Assembly: GCA_019096065.1 (NCBI GenBank)
Contig: JAGUCH010000009.1
Span: 568,001 to 632,000 of the forward strand
Direction of reading: 5' to 3'
DNA: 64,000 bases
DNA from: Paracyclopina nana
Taxonomy: Eukaryota > Arthropoda > Copepoda > Cyclopoida > Cyclopettidae
The notes below the pieces were generated by a model. It made no database searches and had not been told where the DNA came from. It saw nothing but the letters and a program-made list of their open reading frames with translations. The first letter of the stretch is position 1. The number at the start of each line of letters is the position of its first letter. This document shows, in pieces, positions 27,362 through 48,849 of this stretch. Made by a program: the position numbers and the translations under genes.

Positions 27362-30300
27362 CTAGTTTGCAACAAAAAAGTCAATGAGTGTGTCCAAGTC
27401 ATACTTGTCCAGAATGTCCAGCAAATTGGGCACTCTGCTCTTCACATTTTGCCCCTTGAATTTGTGCTGGTCAATAAACAGGTCAGTAATCATACCTGAA
27501 AGGCAAGAAAAACTTCAAATTGAAGTAGAAAGCCATTTGTTAAATTACTACTGCAGCATTAGCATGATTTCCGCCTTTCTCTTTTTTTTACTCTTTATTA
27601 GGGTACTTATAAAAAAAGAAACAGCCCACATGAATATCATAAAGCAAAATGACGAGGACCTTAACTTCCAAAGGCGACGCACAATTTTTTGACCTAATAA
27701 TGTGCAATAATCAAATGACCAGGAAATGTGAAAGAGTTTCTTAATGTCAGAATTTTTGTCAGTTTCAAAAACTGAAAACCAACCACAAATGAGAATGATT
27801 AGTTTTAAAGCTTGATAAGCACTTTGAATAGAAAAATGAGCATACTTTGTTGTTATTTAGTGAGGATATGCAGAAATGTTGTAGTGAATTCAATTAAGTG
27901 AAGCTTTTTCGTATTACTTCAGCTTGACTGACCAAGCATTATAAGTGGATTGTGCTTGACAAGTGTGTAATACGATACATGTAAAAAATGTATCCGGTGG
28001 AATACACATAAAAACATTCTCACAATTTGCGTAATTGTCAGTGCTGCAGGAAAAAGGAGTCGGATTGCTTTTCATTTTTTCACAGCCACGGAAAAGAAAT
28101 CCTTCTCATTTTTTATTTGTTTTCACTTTTTGAAAATGAAAAGAATTGGGAGTAAGAATAATCATTCATCATTAGGTGGTCATTTGAGCTGAGAACATTA
28201 TAGCACAAAATATTGTGTTGCAAGAATTCAAAGTGTCTACAAACGAAATTTAAAATACACAGAAAATTGATATAAAATAAAAAGAGGAAAAACTATGGGT
28301 GCCTTTTTGTCCCATTTGCAGTCTAGTTGGTGTACTAGAAGCATGAGAAATTACTTTGGAATAGGATATGCAGCTTTCAATAGAATGAATGTGAAAAAGC
28401 CCCCTTTGTAGCTTCAAAAGCCTTAGGACTACTACATACAACTGTACTATTAAACCATTATGAAGAAAGTAGCTACCAAAGAGCAAGAAAAACTCCACGC
28501 CTCACACATTTTGACATATATGAAATGCTGATAAGCTTGAAATGCTGAGAAGCTGTGAAATGCTGAGAAGCTGTGAAATGCTGAGAAGCTGTGAAATGCT
28601 GAGAAGCTGTGAAATGCTGAGAAGCTGTGAAATGCTGAGAAGCTGTGAAATGCTGAGAAGCTGTGAAATGCTGAGAAGCTATGAATTGCTGAAAATCCAT
28701 GAATTGCTGAAAATCAATGAAATGCTGAGAAGCTTGAAATGCTGTGATGCTTGAAATGCTGAGAAGCCATGAAATGCTGAGATGCTTGAAATGCTGAGAA
28801 GCCATGAAATTATAAGAAGCTATGAAAAGCTGAGGTTCTACACTTGAGCTAATTAATTTGCTCTTCCAAATGGACAAGTTTTACAAATGATATCTCGGAT
28901 CATAGCAAATTGATGTTAAAATGGCTGAGTGAACAGAAGGAATTTTCACTTTGCATGCCAAGCATGGCATTCCCAAGGGAGCCATGCCATGAAGAATCTG
29001 AAAGCTCCAGTTGTACATCTGCCTTAAAAAGTGTGGTACATATTTCAGGGCTCACAAATTGAAAGCTATGCATGCCAAACCAAATAAGGCCAAAAAAGTG
29101 CACTTTTACAATGTATTGTATGTACTTAAAAAAACTTACCATAGAGCCTCTCAAGCCTGGCTGGTTGCTTCTTGAACTGAGCCAGCAATGAGTCAGCATT
29201 ATTGAGTATGTAAGCATACTCAGGTGAAAAGAAATTCATGTCTTCTTCGTGAGCTGCCAAATCCTTCAATGGTTCAATGAGGGCCACTTGCTTAGCCAAC
29301 AAAAGTTGGCCTTCCAACTTGGGATGCAACAGCTTCAGTGTATGGATCACAGACTCATCTGTCACATCTAAAAATAAAGATCATTTTTTAAGGCTAATCT
29401 TAGCTAGGAAATAAAGTTGATCATTCAATACAGGAATCAAAAGATGGATATGATTTTACTAATGGCTTCTGTCCAAAGTTGCTAATGATGAGCTAAAATA
29501 GCTTTTTAAAAAATGCTTCTCAAAAATCAGAAATCCAGTTATAGCCAAGTTTGCTTACCGCAGGATATTTCAAGCGAGATTTTCTTCCTTGTTGCTTCCT
29601 TTGTCAAGAAATCCTTGAGGATGGAAATGGTGGAGATATTGTCCGATTTGAATATGGCTTCTCCCTTCCTATGTAAATATGTAAAAGAAGACATGATGAC
29701 AATCACCCATTGTTCACAGTGACACATTCAATGGCTATTTTTCATTCAGAACCCGCTACTAAAAAGTCAGTCTAATTTTATGAAGTGTGTATAAAAGTTG
29801 AACATTTCCTTGCATTTTAATTCTTTTTGGTGCTTGACATATAATACACTATAATACATTTTAAAGAAAATTAAATTTTTGCCAATCAATACATTAGCTA
29901 ATTAGGTTACAATTGTCATCTTTCCAATTCACATTCAGTTTCTGAAACTGAAATGAGAAGCAAGACGATGGAGTTTCTTTACGCTTAAGTACTTTCATAT
30001 GATTGCGTAAATACATTTCACTGCATGTATCCGAATACTTACAAACCAATCATGGGGCAATTTCGGCCTATAAATAATCAATAATTGTGCGGTTGATTGG
30101 GCAAACATGATTGTATTCCACCCCACTCTCGGTGTCTTTATAGAATACACTTGTGTATTGCAATACCTGTAATCCACTTGGAGCAATGTATCCAAAAAGG
30201 TGGACATGAAAATGAACCGAGCCTCATCCATGGCTGGTGGTTTTTCTGGCACTTCTGGCAAACAAAAAGATATCCAGGTGTGCATTTCAGCCAGTGAAAA

Positions 30301-33300
30301 TTGCCCAGACAATCTCAAGGTATTGAAAGGTCTGAAACGCAAAAAAATACACCTCTGTATTTTCCCATTTGTCAATGAGTAGTATCTATAAATGTGAAGC
30401 TACAAAGGGGATCTTTTTTCATCAAAGAACTCCTGCTGATTAGAGTGACATGGCAGACAATACAAATACATATAATACAGAAGGAATATAGCCATTTTTA
30501 TCATATATGTACGTAGCACTATATGTACTTGTTAATGCACAAATAACAACAAATAGGATGACAAGCCATATTTTGCCCTGTATTTGATGGCTTACATTCG
30601 TTGTAGAATCCAAAACAGCAAATGTATTGTTACACTCTAGTGTATTTTGACATTGAGCATTAAGCAAAAATCAAGTTAATAATAGATACAAATGTCGATA
30701 TAACTCTGAGTGATGGCATTGTGGCTATACAATGAAAATATCTCATTTAACTTTAAAATACGACTTTTTCATCTTTTGGAACAAGATTTGACTATAACGC
30801 ATAAGGAGATACAACAAAAGGAAAGCTTATTGTTTCAACTTTGGCTTCAGTTTTTCGAACTGAAAGCAAATTGTGACAATGACAATTGAGGCTGATTAAT
30901 TGTAGCTTTGATTGTTCATTCATTTAGACAAACCCAAAATAAATACCAAACTATTTACCTGGTGGAGTCAAACTTGTGAGTACGCATGTGTAAGCTGAGT
31001 GGCTTGATTTTGTATTCCTGAACTTGGCAGCATTTGGGCTGTAACCTTGGGGTTACGTAGGCACATAAAGTCCCATACTGACCCTCAATGGTTCGAATCT
31101 TGATCTCAAGCCGAGTTGTATTGGCCTGGCATCTATAAGTGGCCAATAGGACATTGCCACTCTGGAAAATCAAGAGTTATTAAATGTATGCTTAATGCTC
31201 AAAGCAAAACTGTATCCATTGTATTAACAGTAATAATATTTTAATGCAATTTTAGCCTGTAGTGCCCCAGTGTGGTGCACTGCTATGGTGGTCCTAAGCC
31301 AATTTTTTGACCCCCCAATGCATATACCAGTGCAGTTTATAAATCTAGATACAGAGCAATAAAGCAGCTTTACATATGCAGCAATAAACACAAGTCAGGC
31401 TCTTTTACAGCATAAACACAGCCTTCTTTCTCTCTCCCTTGAATAGTTCAAATTGAGCACTGCATAGATGTGCTCAATAGGTGCCCATTAGAAATCAGTG
31501 TGTGCTTGTTATGTGTAACTAAGTGCTCAACTAGGGCTAATCAAATTTGCACTAGTGCTCACAAGTGAAAAGTGTGCTCAAAAGGCCTCAAGCTGAGTTA
31601 AAACTATAATTATACAGCAAGTGTGCTCAATGTTTATCTATTGACCATACTATTATTTTTGTATTACCTCTGCATCACATGCACTGTAGCTGACAACCGC
31701 AGAGTTTTTCTCGACATCCAATAAGTCCAATGGTACATCACTCTGCAAAAGCACATTGTCTATGGCTGTCTCAAGCTCGAGGCTTAAAAGGTACGAGGCA
31801 TCAGATTGGCTCAATGTAAACCTTTCGTTCATATTCAGCTTGGGAATGGCTGACACGACGGAGGCTTGGCTCTGAGCTGCCATTTGATATCTGTGAAAAA
31901 GAAAATATCATGCTCAAAGAATCCTGGCCATTAGAGCTGAGCAGAGCGAGCAAAAAGTGTTAAAGTTGCCTAAAAATAACTAGAGAACATTTGTATTTTG
32001 CTCAATTTAATGCTAAATAAGTGCTCATTGAGTAGTTGATTAATGCTCAATCAGTGCTCAATAACCACTCATTGAGTAATCAACAAATAAGAATTCATTA
32101 AGTGTTTGTTGATAGCTCAGTAAGTTCTCATGGTGTGCTCAATGAGTGCTCATGGAGTGCTTCATAAAAGCTCATTAATTGAATTAACAATAAGCTCTCC
32201 ATTGTTCTATAAGTGCTCAATAAGTGCAAATTTATTGCTCAATAAGTACAAATAGTGCTCAATAAATCCAAATTTAGTGCTCACTAAGCACAAATTAAGT
32301 GCTCAATAAGTACAAATTAAGTGCTCAATAAGTGCTCAATAGAGTGCTTCATTACAGCTCGAAAAGAAAACAATAAGCGCTCATAAAGAGCTTCAAAATG
32401 CTCAAAAGGAGCACAAAAGTGCTATTTTTAAGAGCTCTAAAAAGTTCAGCGACAGATTTATTTAATTTTTAAATGCTCTCAATCAGAGCTCAAATGCACA
32501 ATTACCAAACACTTTTTAGTGCTGGAAATGTGCTCGAAAAGTAACTTTCAAAAGTTCTCGTTTGAATTGCTCAAAGTGAAAGCAATGAAAATATTCATAC
32601 TTTTCCCTCTCTTCCATGACCTTGGCTTGCAATAAATCAAGCTCCCTCCGCAATTTTTCCACCTTTATTTTGGCAGAAGAATCAAAACTTTCCACTGTGG
32701 TGGAAGATGAGGCAATAGAGTCTCTTTGAAGCCGAGGTCTGGATTCCACGTTCTCTGTGGTGAGCCCAAATACCCATCCTAAAATCAAAAATGTGTTTTA
32801 TTGACAACACAAGGCTAGTCTTAACTTGTCTTGACTCACGTCGAGTAGTATTACAGACTGGTTTGGAGTTGTATTACAGACTCTGCTTAGCGGTATTACA
32901 GACTTGTTTTGATTGTATCACAGACTCGTACCAAGTTATATTACATACTCTAACTTAGTTGCATTACACACTCGTACCAAGTTATATGACAATTAAACTA
33001 GTGCCGAGTTGTGAGACGGACTTTTGAAAAGCTGTATTACAGACTTGTTTCAAGTTGTACTATTATATACTCAAACCCAGTTGTACTATTAAATACTCAA
33101 ACCCAGTTGTACTATTATATACTCAAACCCAGTTGTATTACAGACTCGTATCATGCTATACCGAGTTGTATTATAGACTCTTATCATGTTGTACCAAGCT
33201 GTATTACCATGTTGTATTACAATGTTGTACCAAGTTGTATTACCATGTTGTACCAAGTTGTAGTACAAACTCGTTCCAAGCTGTATTACTTCCTCGTTTT

Positions 33301-36300
33301 GAACTAGCAACAAATACTGACTAAGAAATTAACTGAGTTCAGATACAACTTGACTTATGGTTAACTTTGATACAATACAATTTGGCTAATTAAACTGAAA
33401 ATGTCTACCACATGTTCCATTGTCTGCACAGAATCATAATAAGGCCGAATTGGCCATTGTGTAATTCAAATTGTACCTGTGTAAGTGGAGGCAATAATTT
33501 CGTCGTATCCAGCAGATCCCACCACTCCACCTTCCACAGAGCTCACACTTTCGCCACAATTCTGCAAAAGATACACTTTAAAACCTTATCTAACTCAAGA
33601 GGATCACCATTAAGCTTAATTCTCCAAAAGACTAATCATTTTGCTTGACTAAAGCCAAATTTCACAAAAACTATTGCTTGAATGTATTAATGTAAAAAGT
33701 AAATAATTTCAATATATTTGAATTACATGTGAGTATTTGAGCACTGAAGGATCACCATTAAGTTAAATTAACAAACCAAAATACTTATTATTTTGCTTGA
33801 CTTTAGCCCAATTTTAACCAAACTATTGCCTGAATGTATTAATGTGAAAAATAAATAATTTCAATATATTTGAATTACATGTGAGTATTTGAGCACTGGC
33901 TCAGATTCATCGCCTTCATCATAAGCAAATACTTCGATACTTCCATCATGCCTTCCAATAATCAAGTCCTTGACTCCATCTCCAGTAATGTCATAATTGT
34001 CAATACTTTGGACTGACCCAGTCGAGCTGTCAGGCTCTAAAAGCCACCTTGTATTGGGCCCAAAATTTCTGCAAGCAAAAAGAAAATTACAGTAATTCAA
34101 GGGATAATTTATGGCACTTCTCACAAGGCCAAATATTAAATGGAACTTGGCATTAACATGAATAATGCATATCAAACTTTAAGGCATTTGACAATGTGCT
34201 TGTTAACAATTTTAACAATATAGTGAGATGATAATTAGTCAACCATTGACAATTGTGAGTCAATTATAATTATGTTAGTCAATTGTGAGCAAATTGAAAG
34301 TCAATCATTATCAATTGTTAGTCAATTGTGAGTCAACTGTGAGTCAACTGTGAGTCAATTGTGAGTCAATTGTGAGTCAATCAAAAGTATGTTATAAGTC
34401 AATTGTAAATCGATCAAAAGTCAATTGTAAGTCGATTATAAGTGGATTCTAAGTCAATTGTAAGCCAATCATAGGTTTATTGTGAATTATAGGTCAAGTG
34501 TGAGTGAATCACAAATTAATTGTGAATCAATGATAAAGTTACTTATAAGTTGATAAAAAGTTAATTTAGATAATTCATAAGTCGATTGTTAGACAATCAT
34601 GAGCTGATTATGTGTTAGTTGTGATTTCAACAGTTACAAGGCAATCTTAAGTCATTTTTTAAGTTTATCACAAGTGAGTCATTAGTCATATCATGTCATT
34701 GAGTTATTTTTGAGCCTCATCACCTTGTGACTTGAACCAGTCCAACTTTGCCATCAGCTGTCCCATACAAGATCTCATCTCCATTTTCTCCCCCGTCATT
34801 GTAGAAAAGTGCCAAAGTTGTGGGCGGACCAGGCAACTCAACATTGTACATCATTTGAGAGTCCTTCATCACTCGAATGGACCTAAAAGGATACCGTTAC
34901 ATTCCAGTTATCATCTACTATTTCCAAGAGCTAACCTGTCGTGACAGGCCAAAATGGGTGTCAGATGTTTCACTTTCTCTCCTGGTAAGGCCAATACATC
35001 GCTTATTGTATCCTCGCATACGTAATAGTTTGTATCTCGGCAATCCAAGTAATGATTGTACACATGAGATCCACACCTGAAAAAAATGCAATTGAACTCA
35101 TACAAGTAAGAGATAAACAAACTCAGTGAGTGCTTATGAGTCAAGTATGAATCAAGCATAAGTCAAGCATGAATCAAACATGAATCAAACATGAGTATGC
35201 TGTAATGAGACAAGTCAAGAGCATGAGTCAAACAAGAGTCAGACAAGTGTGAGTCAATAATAAGTCATAATGAACAATTCAGTCAAAATTGCATTAGTTA
35301 AGCACAAGTAACGAGTCAATTATGGGTCAAGCTTTGAATTAAGTAAAATCATCAAGAAATTCTTATCAATGATATTTTGTGCCATAACTTTGCATTACCA
35401 TGTAGTTATTAATCATAAACTTTGCTCAGTGAATGTAAATGGTGAAAATGTCATATTCAAAACGAAGCAAGTTCATGCTCAAAAGCATCAATAAAGAAAG
35501 GAATTCGGGCATGAAAAATCTTCTCACTTTTTGTGCGTGCATGGGGTTGGCTTTTGAAATTGTAAAAAGGGGGAACGCCAAAACAGAATAGGAATTCAGC
35601 ACAATTGCTATGTCAACAATTTGGATGAAAGCATTTTTACACCCTCCTCTCTCCTTTTCCCTTTCAAATTCGGGAGCTAATTTCCCATTAACCTGTCGAA
35701 AAGCAGAAGAACTCAACAAAAAAAGTTGTGATCTGTTTTTTGCCCATATTTTAAATAACTTTTAACTTAAGCTTGACTCAAGCTTAACATGACTCAAAAC
35801 TTATGCATGAATCATAACTTAAACATGAATCTTTACTTTATTACTTAATGACTTAATCAAGGCTTATAACTTAATTTTGACTCATAATTGAAACTTAACT
35901 TATTACTTTTTAAAAAAATGACTCAAATCTTAGACATGACTCAAAACCTAAAACATGAGTAATAGCTTGAACATGGCTTAAACTTAAATCATAAGTATTA
36001 ACTGAATCACAAATCATGACTTATAAGACTAAAAAATATGACTTGAAAACAGAAATTGACTCATTCAAGGTTCAGCCTTCAATGAGACAATTTAAAGTTA
36101 ATATCTAAGCTCGACTCTCAAAAAGATGATGAATTTTGCACAATGCTAAGTAATGTAGAAGAAGAATAGATAAAATGGGAAAGAAGGTTTTTTGCCAAGA
36201 ATTCACTTACGTGAGAAGGTTGCTGCCCGAAATGGACATGGATCTTATCGGTTCGGTCAGAGTGGTATCAAAGTCAAGAAACAGCTTTCCCTTCTTCGTG

Positions 36301-37789
36301 TAGCCCTTCACATCTTTGCCAGAAGCTGTGAACACTTTGTCCTTAATTGTGCCTGCAAAAAGGCCTTATTTATAGGTATTTTATGGGATGGTTTTTTTGG
36401 CTCAGAAGATGAGAAACCTGAGAGTGGTTATTTTGGCTCATTTTCTAATGAGGTCAACAAGGAAAAGGTCGTATATGTAACTAGTCCTTTTGTGAGCTAT
36501 CCATCAATTTGGGCCCTGTTCATCTGCTCGGTAATGTGAGATATTATGTCCAAATATTACGCAAAACAGCAAATTGTAGCCAGCTAAAGTATGGACTGGA
36601 TTTTTAGACGGATATTGGCTTGATTGCGCTTAAAAACAAAATCATATTGCAAGCAATTTTGATTTGGTTTTCATACTGATAATTGGGCAAAACGTCGATC
36701 ATTAAAAGTACCTAAAGCTCCTCCCAATTCGAGACGAGTTATTTCATGCCCTGGCAAAGTTTTAAAGGCGTGAGAAATTTCGCCCTTTTTGCTCGAAAAC
36801 ACTTGAAGCACTCCATCCCGATCACCGATAGCAACCTGAAAAGACATGAGCAAATATGAATTATATGCTTTTTATTATCCACTCCGCGCAAAGTGTCCAA
36901 AAATTAAGTGATTGACTGTTTAGAGCTCTAGGGCAAAATCACAGCAAATGAAAATTGATAAGTTGCAAAAGGGGCAAAAGGAAAACAGCCAAGTGACCAA
37001 AACATAAAAGATGCATATGCTTCCAAAATGATGCTAAAAGTGTCCCAAAGGACAAAGTGTCCTAAAGGGCAATTTTCCCAAATGAGAAAGTGTCCCAAAT
37101 GAGAAAGTGTCCCAAATGAGAAAGTGTCCCAAATGAGAAAGTGTCCCAAATGAGAAAGTGTCCCAAATGAGAAAGTGTCCAAATGAGAAAGTGTCCCAAA
37201 TGAGAAAGTGTCCCAAATGACATAAAGTCCCAAAAGAAAAAGTGTCCCAAATGGCAAAGTGTCCCAAATGGCAAAGTGTCCCAAAGGAAAAAGTGTCCCA
37301 AAGGAAAAAGCGTCCATAGGGCAAAGTGTCCCAAATTGAAAAGTGTCCCAAATTTGTCCCAAAGGGCAAAGTGTCCCAAAGGGCACAATGTCTGATAGGA
37401 CAAAATGTCCTAAAGGGCACAATGTCCCAAAATGTCACAATGGGCACAATGTCTGAAAGGACAAAATGTCCCAAAGGGCAAAATGTTCCAAAAGATCAAA
37501 GAGTGCAATAAGGCAAAATGTCTCTACAGGCAAAATGTAACAGAAGGCAAATTGCTCTGAAAGGAAAACATTAAAAGGGAAGACCTCCCATAGGGCATAA
37601 TGTCCCAGAAGGGAAATGACTTAGAATTGACTTAGTCCCAAAGGTCATGTCCCTGAGGAAAAAATGTCACAAAGGATTTACCTTTTGCGGTGCTTTTTCT
37701 CCCGGTGTGGCGTTGGGTAAGAGTCTAGCCGTTTTGGGGTAAGTCAATCCCACTTGAAGAAGATCGACACGCGTCAGTCCCAGCTCCAT
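27362..37789 (-). CDS. BBS7: BBS7, BBSome subunit
   Basis: Fourteen exons in transcript order: 37789-37682, 36835-36712, 36352-36211, 35076-34936, 34882-34724, 34068-33879, 33561-33477, 32778-32601, 31890-31668, 31161-30959, 30331-30167, 29668-29559, 29367-29140, 27495-27362. The frame is unbroken for 729 aa, close to the ~715 of vertebrate BBS7. Signature stretches agree with BBS7 along the whole length: [14 protein letters not shown] at the N-terminus, a beta-propeller with [18 protein letters not shown], a coiled-coil linker ([19 protein letters not shown]), the domain [42 protein letters not shown], and [14 protein letters not shown] near the end. BBS7 is a core BBSome subunit for trafficking cargo in and out of cilia. 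Nearly every large intron carries its own minisatellite. I first considered BBS2, but the C-terminal motifs exclude it. Confidence 0.97.
28530..28830. repeat. GAAATGCTGAGAAGCTGT 18-bp minisatellite in BBS7 last intron
   Basis: About 15 units. The first eight, 28535-28680, are almost identical. The unit length is a multiple of three, so both strands stay open and yield artefact ORFs. Confidence 0.9.
31420..31640. repeat. Scattered GTGCTCAA words in BBS7 intron 9
   Basis: Several AAGTGTGCTCAA-like words, a decayed relative of the array in intron 8. Confidence 0.5.
31985..32490. repeat. AGTGCTCAATAAGT repeat in BBS7 intron 8
   Basis: Units of about 12-20 bp centred on GTGCTCAATAAGTGC, clearest at 32190-32345. 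Confidence 0.8.
32835..33310. repeat. GTTGTATTACAGACTCGTAC repeat in BBS7 intron 7
   Basis: Units of about 20-30 bp alternating GTTGTATTACAGACTCGTA and CCAAGTTGTA, with a sub-array ACTCAAACCCAGTTGTAC at 33060-33135. Confidence 0.85.
33720..33895. repeat. Short tandem duplication at BBS7 exon 6 donor
   Basis: The block at about 33630-33745 (TTGCTTGACT ... AATTACATGTGAGTATTTGA) is repeated at about 33795-33895. The second copy overlaps the end of exon 6 and its donor, so the intronic copy carries a duplicate of the exon 6 tail and splice site. Confidence 0.65.
34190..34720. repeat. GTGAGTCAATT 11-bp minisatellite in BBS7 intron 5
   Basis: Near-perfect 11-bp units at 34310-34385 with degenerate AGTCAATTGTAAGTC units on both sides. 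Confidence 0.85.
35120..36090. repeat. Degenerate AAGTCAAGCATGA / ATGACTCAAAAC tracts in BBS7 intron 3
   Basis: Two tracts, 35120-35340 (GTCAAGCATGAATCA) and 35760-36080 (ATGACTCAAAACTTA), separated by unique sequence. Confidence 0.65.
37030..37500. repeat. GTGTCCCAAATGAGAAA 17-bp minisatellite in BBS7 intron 1
   Basis: About 25 units, the central ten identical (37075-37210), flanked by variants such as GTCCCAAAGGGCAAA. All six frames have stretches that stay open because of the array. Confidence 0.9.
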
Positions 37790-38764
37790 TTTTGTGCAAT
37801 CCTCAGTAAAAAAATCTGATCAGATCAAGATGACAACAAAAGCAGCAGCTGGTTTTGAAATGCCCTGCTTCTTCTTTTGTTGTGTACAACTAATACCAAA
37901 ATACAATAGAAAGCCTACCTGGAAATGTCGGTACATTTTCTGATGAAAATCACACAACCTGCTCCTTATTAAGCGATGTTTCCGCCATATATCATGCAAA
38001 TATTTCCAAATATATCTTGTGGACAGTAAGTTCAAATTCATAAGAATATTGGAAATATTCCATTTTAACTGGAAAGCTTTTTTTCCCTGTGAAAGGTAGG
38101 TGCCATTTCTAGGCGAGCTTCTCATAAAAAAGGAGAAATCGCGCAGTAAAATTATGCAAATTTGGCAAATTAAACACAGAGCCACGTACACATACATCCT
38201 TAAAATTCAATGCAAGTGTGAAAATGCCAAAAAAAGCAAGGCAAGGATTGACTCCAAAAAAGCTCTTCCAAAAAGTGACTTAGGCACATGAGCTGCTAAA
38301 AAATCAAAACAAGTAACTTTTTCCTAAGTCACCAAGTAATTTAACTCATGATAAATTAAAAGCCTCAAATGAGTCAATGATAAAAGGTGACTTTTTTAAG
38401 CTGTCCACAATTGAGACATGTGAGTCATCAAGTCACTTTTTAGTCAACAAGTTACCCAAAAGTCAACAGATCCATTGATGAAAAAAAACGGCTTAATAAA
38501 TGACTGAAAAAAACCGTTAAAACGCAATTGATGAAATTAAGCAATTCAATATATGAAATGGTAAACGAAAACTTGCTTGAAACGACCCAGAAATGAAGAT
38601 ATCGCCGAAATTCTTCTATGGGTCACTTATTTCTTGTTTCCGCGGTCACCTCGCGATTTCTTAAAAAAAATTGTTTGTTTTCTTTCTTGCGCGAGTCCGA
38701 GCAGCGATTTGGCGGAAGATTCGAAAATGTAAACAAACCTCATTTTCTTAAAACAACAACAAAC
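37790..38764. promoter_or_regulatory. Intergenic region between divergent BBS7 and MLCK-like genes
   Basis: About 975 bp separate the BBS7 ATG (37789, -) from the MLCK ATG (38765, +), or about 830 bp if the in-frame ATG at 38618 is used. The head-to-head arrangement implies that both promoters lie here. I see no convincing RFX X-box, and a TATA box cannot be assigned. Confidence 0.5.
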
Positions 38765-48081
<9,317 letters not shown>

Positions 48082-48849
48082 TCCTGCTTTTATTTTTTCA
48101 AATTCGTTTCAAGAGCCCAAAATAACTTTTTTGGTTTTGTCAAAATGGGTTAAAATGAGCGTTGAAGGTAAATAAGGGCCAATAATGCCTTGTTCTTGTT
48201 TTAGGAATGCTTTTTAAAAAAAGATATGGAAAAAAATGGCTTAAGGAAAAGTGAATCTGCTGCTGACTGCCAATCTACGAGTTCAGCTTGAAACCGAGCA
48301 GCGTTTTCATAGGCAATCTTTGCTATTTTGTTTCATGCTTTTTAAAGCCTTTATTTCACAAAAAAACTTGCTTTTGTCACGTTTCCTTGGTGAAAGGTGA
48401 AATCTAACTATTAATTCTGCTGAAAATGTCTAAAATGTGGCGCCAAAATTGCCAAAATTAGGTTTGTTTACTTTCAAGGTGGCTTAAAGTCGATCTGATT
48501 TTTATTGTATCAGCTAGCCCTTGCCGCAAGACAATTTTCTCCTTTCATTGAGGTGTTTTCCGTGCATTTTGCTAGGGAGTTTGGGGCGTACATGAACAGG
48601 ACATAAATGTAGCATATGAAGGAGCAAAAAAGCTCCAATGGGCCACTAATTGAAAAAAATAAAAGTATTGGGGCCTAAACGGTTTAAAAAGTTCAAAAAT
48701 TGGGTTAAAAATGGGCTTTTGTGAAGCAAGATAAATGGTTGAAATTTGGGCACATTCTGCAAGACTCTGTGACATTAGTGCAAAAAGCCCTTCTACCAAA
48801 ATGGCCCACAACAGTTTTCAAAGACATTATTACATGTAGAGAGATGTTT
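48082..48849. other. Spacer between convergent MLCK and nompC genes
   Basis: Unique AT-rich sequence holding both 3' ends. I find no clear AATAAA for MLCK close to its proposed stop, which adds to the doubt about its last exon. Confidence 0.4.

Noticed and set aside
28473-28877. Minus-strand frame with repeating ASQHFT
   Set aside because: Read-out of the 18-bp GAAATGCTGAGAAGCTGT array in BBS7 intron 13.
37034-37474. Minus-strand frame of 146 codons rich in [10 protein letters not shown]
   Set aside because: Product of the 17-bp GTGTCCCAAATGAGAAA array in BBS7 intron 1.
27362-37789. Assignment as BBS2
   Set aside because: The beta-propeller/coiled-coil layout is similar, but the ordered motifs [23 protein letters not shown] and [14 protein letters not shown] are BBS7, not BBS2.
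38440-38475. Possible RFX X-box (GTTACCCAAAAGTCAAC)
   Set aside because: The spacer and the right half-site do not fit the X-box consensus.
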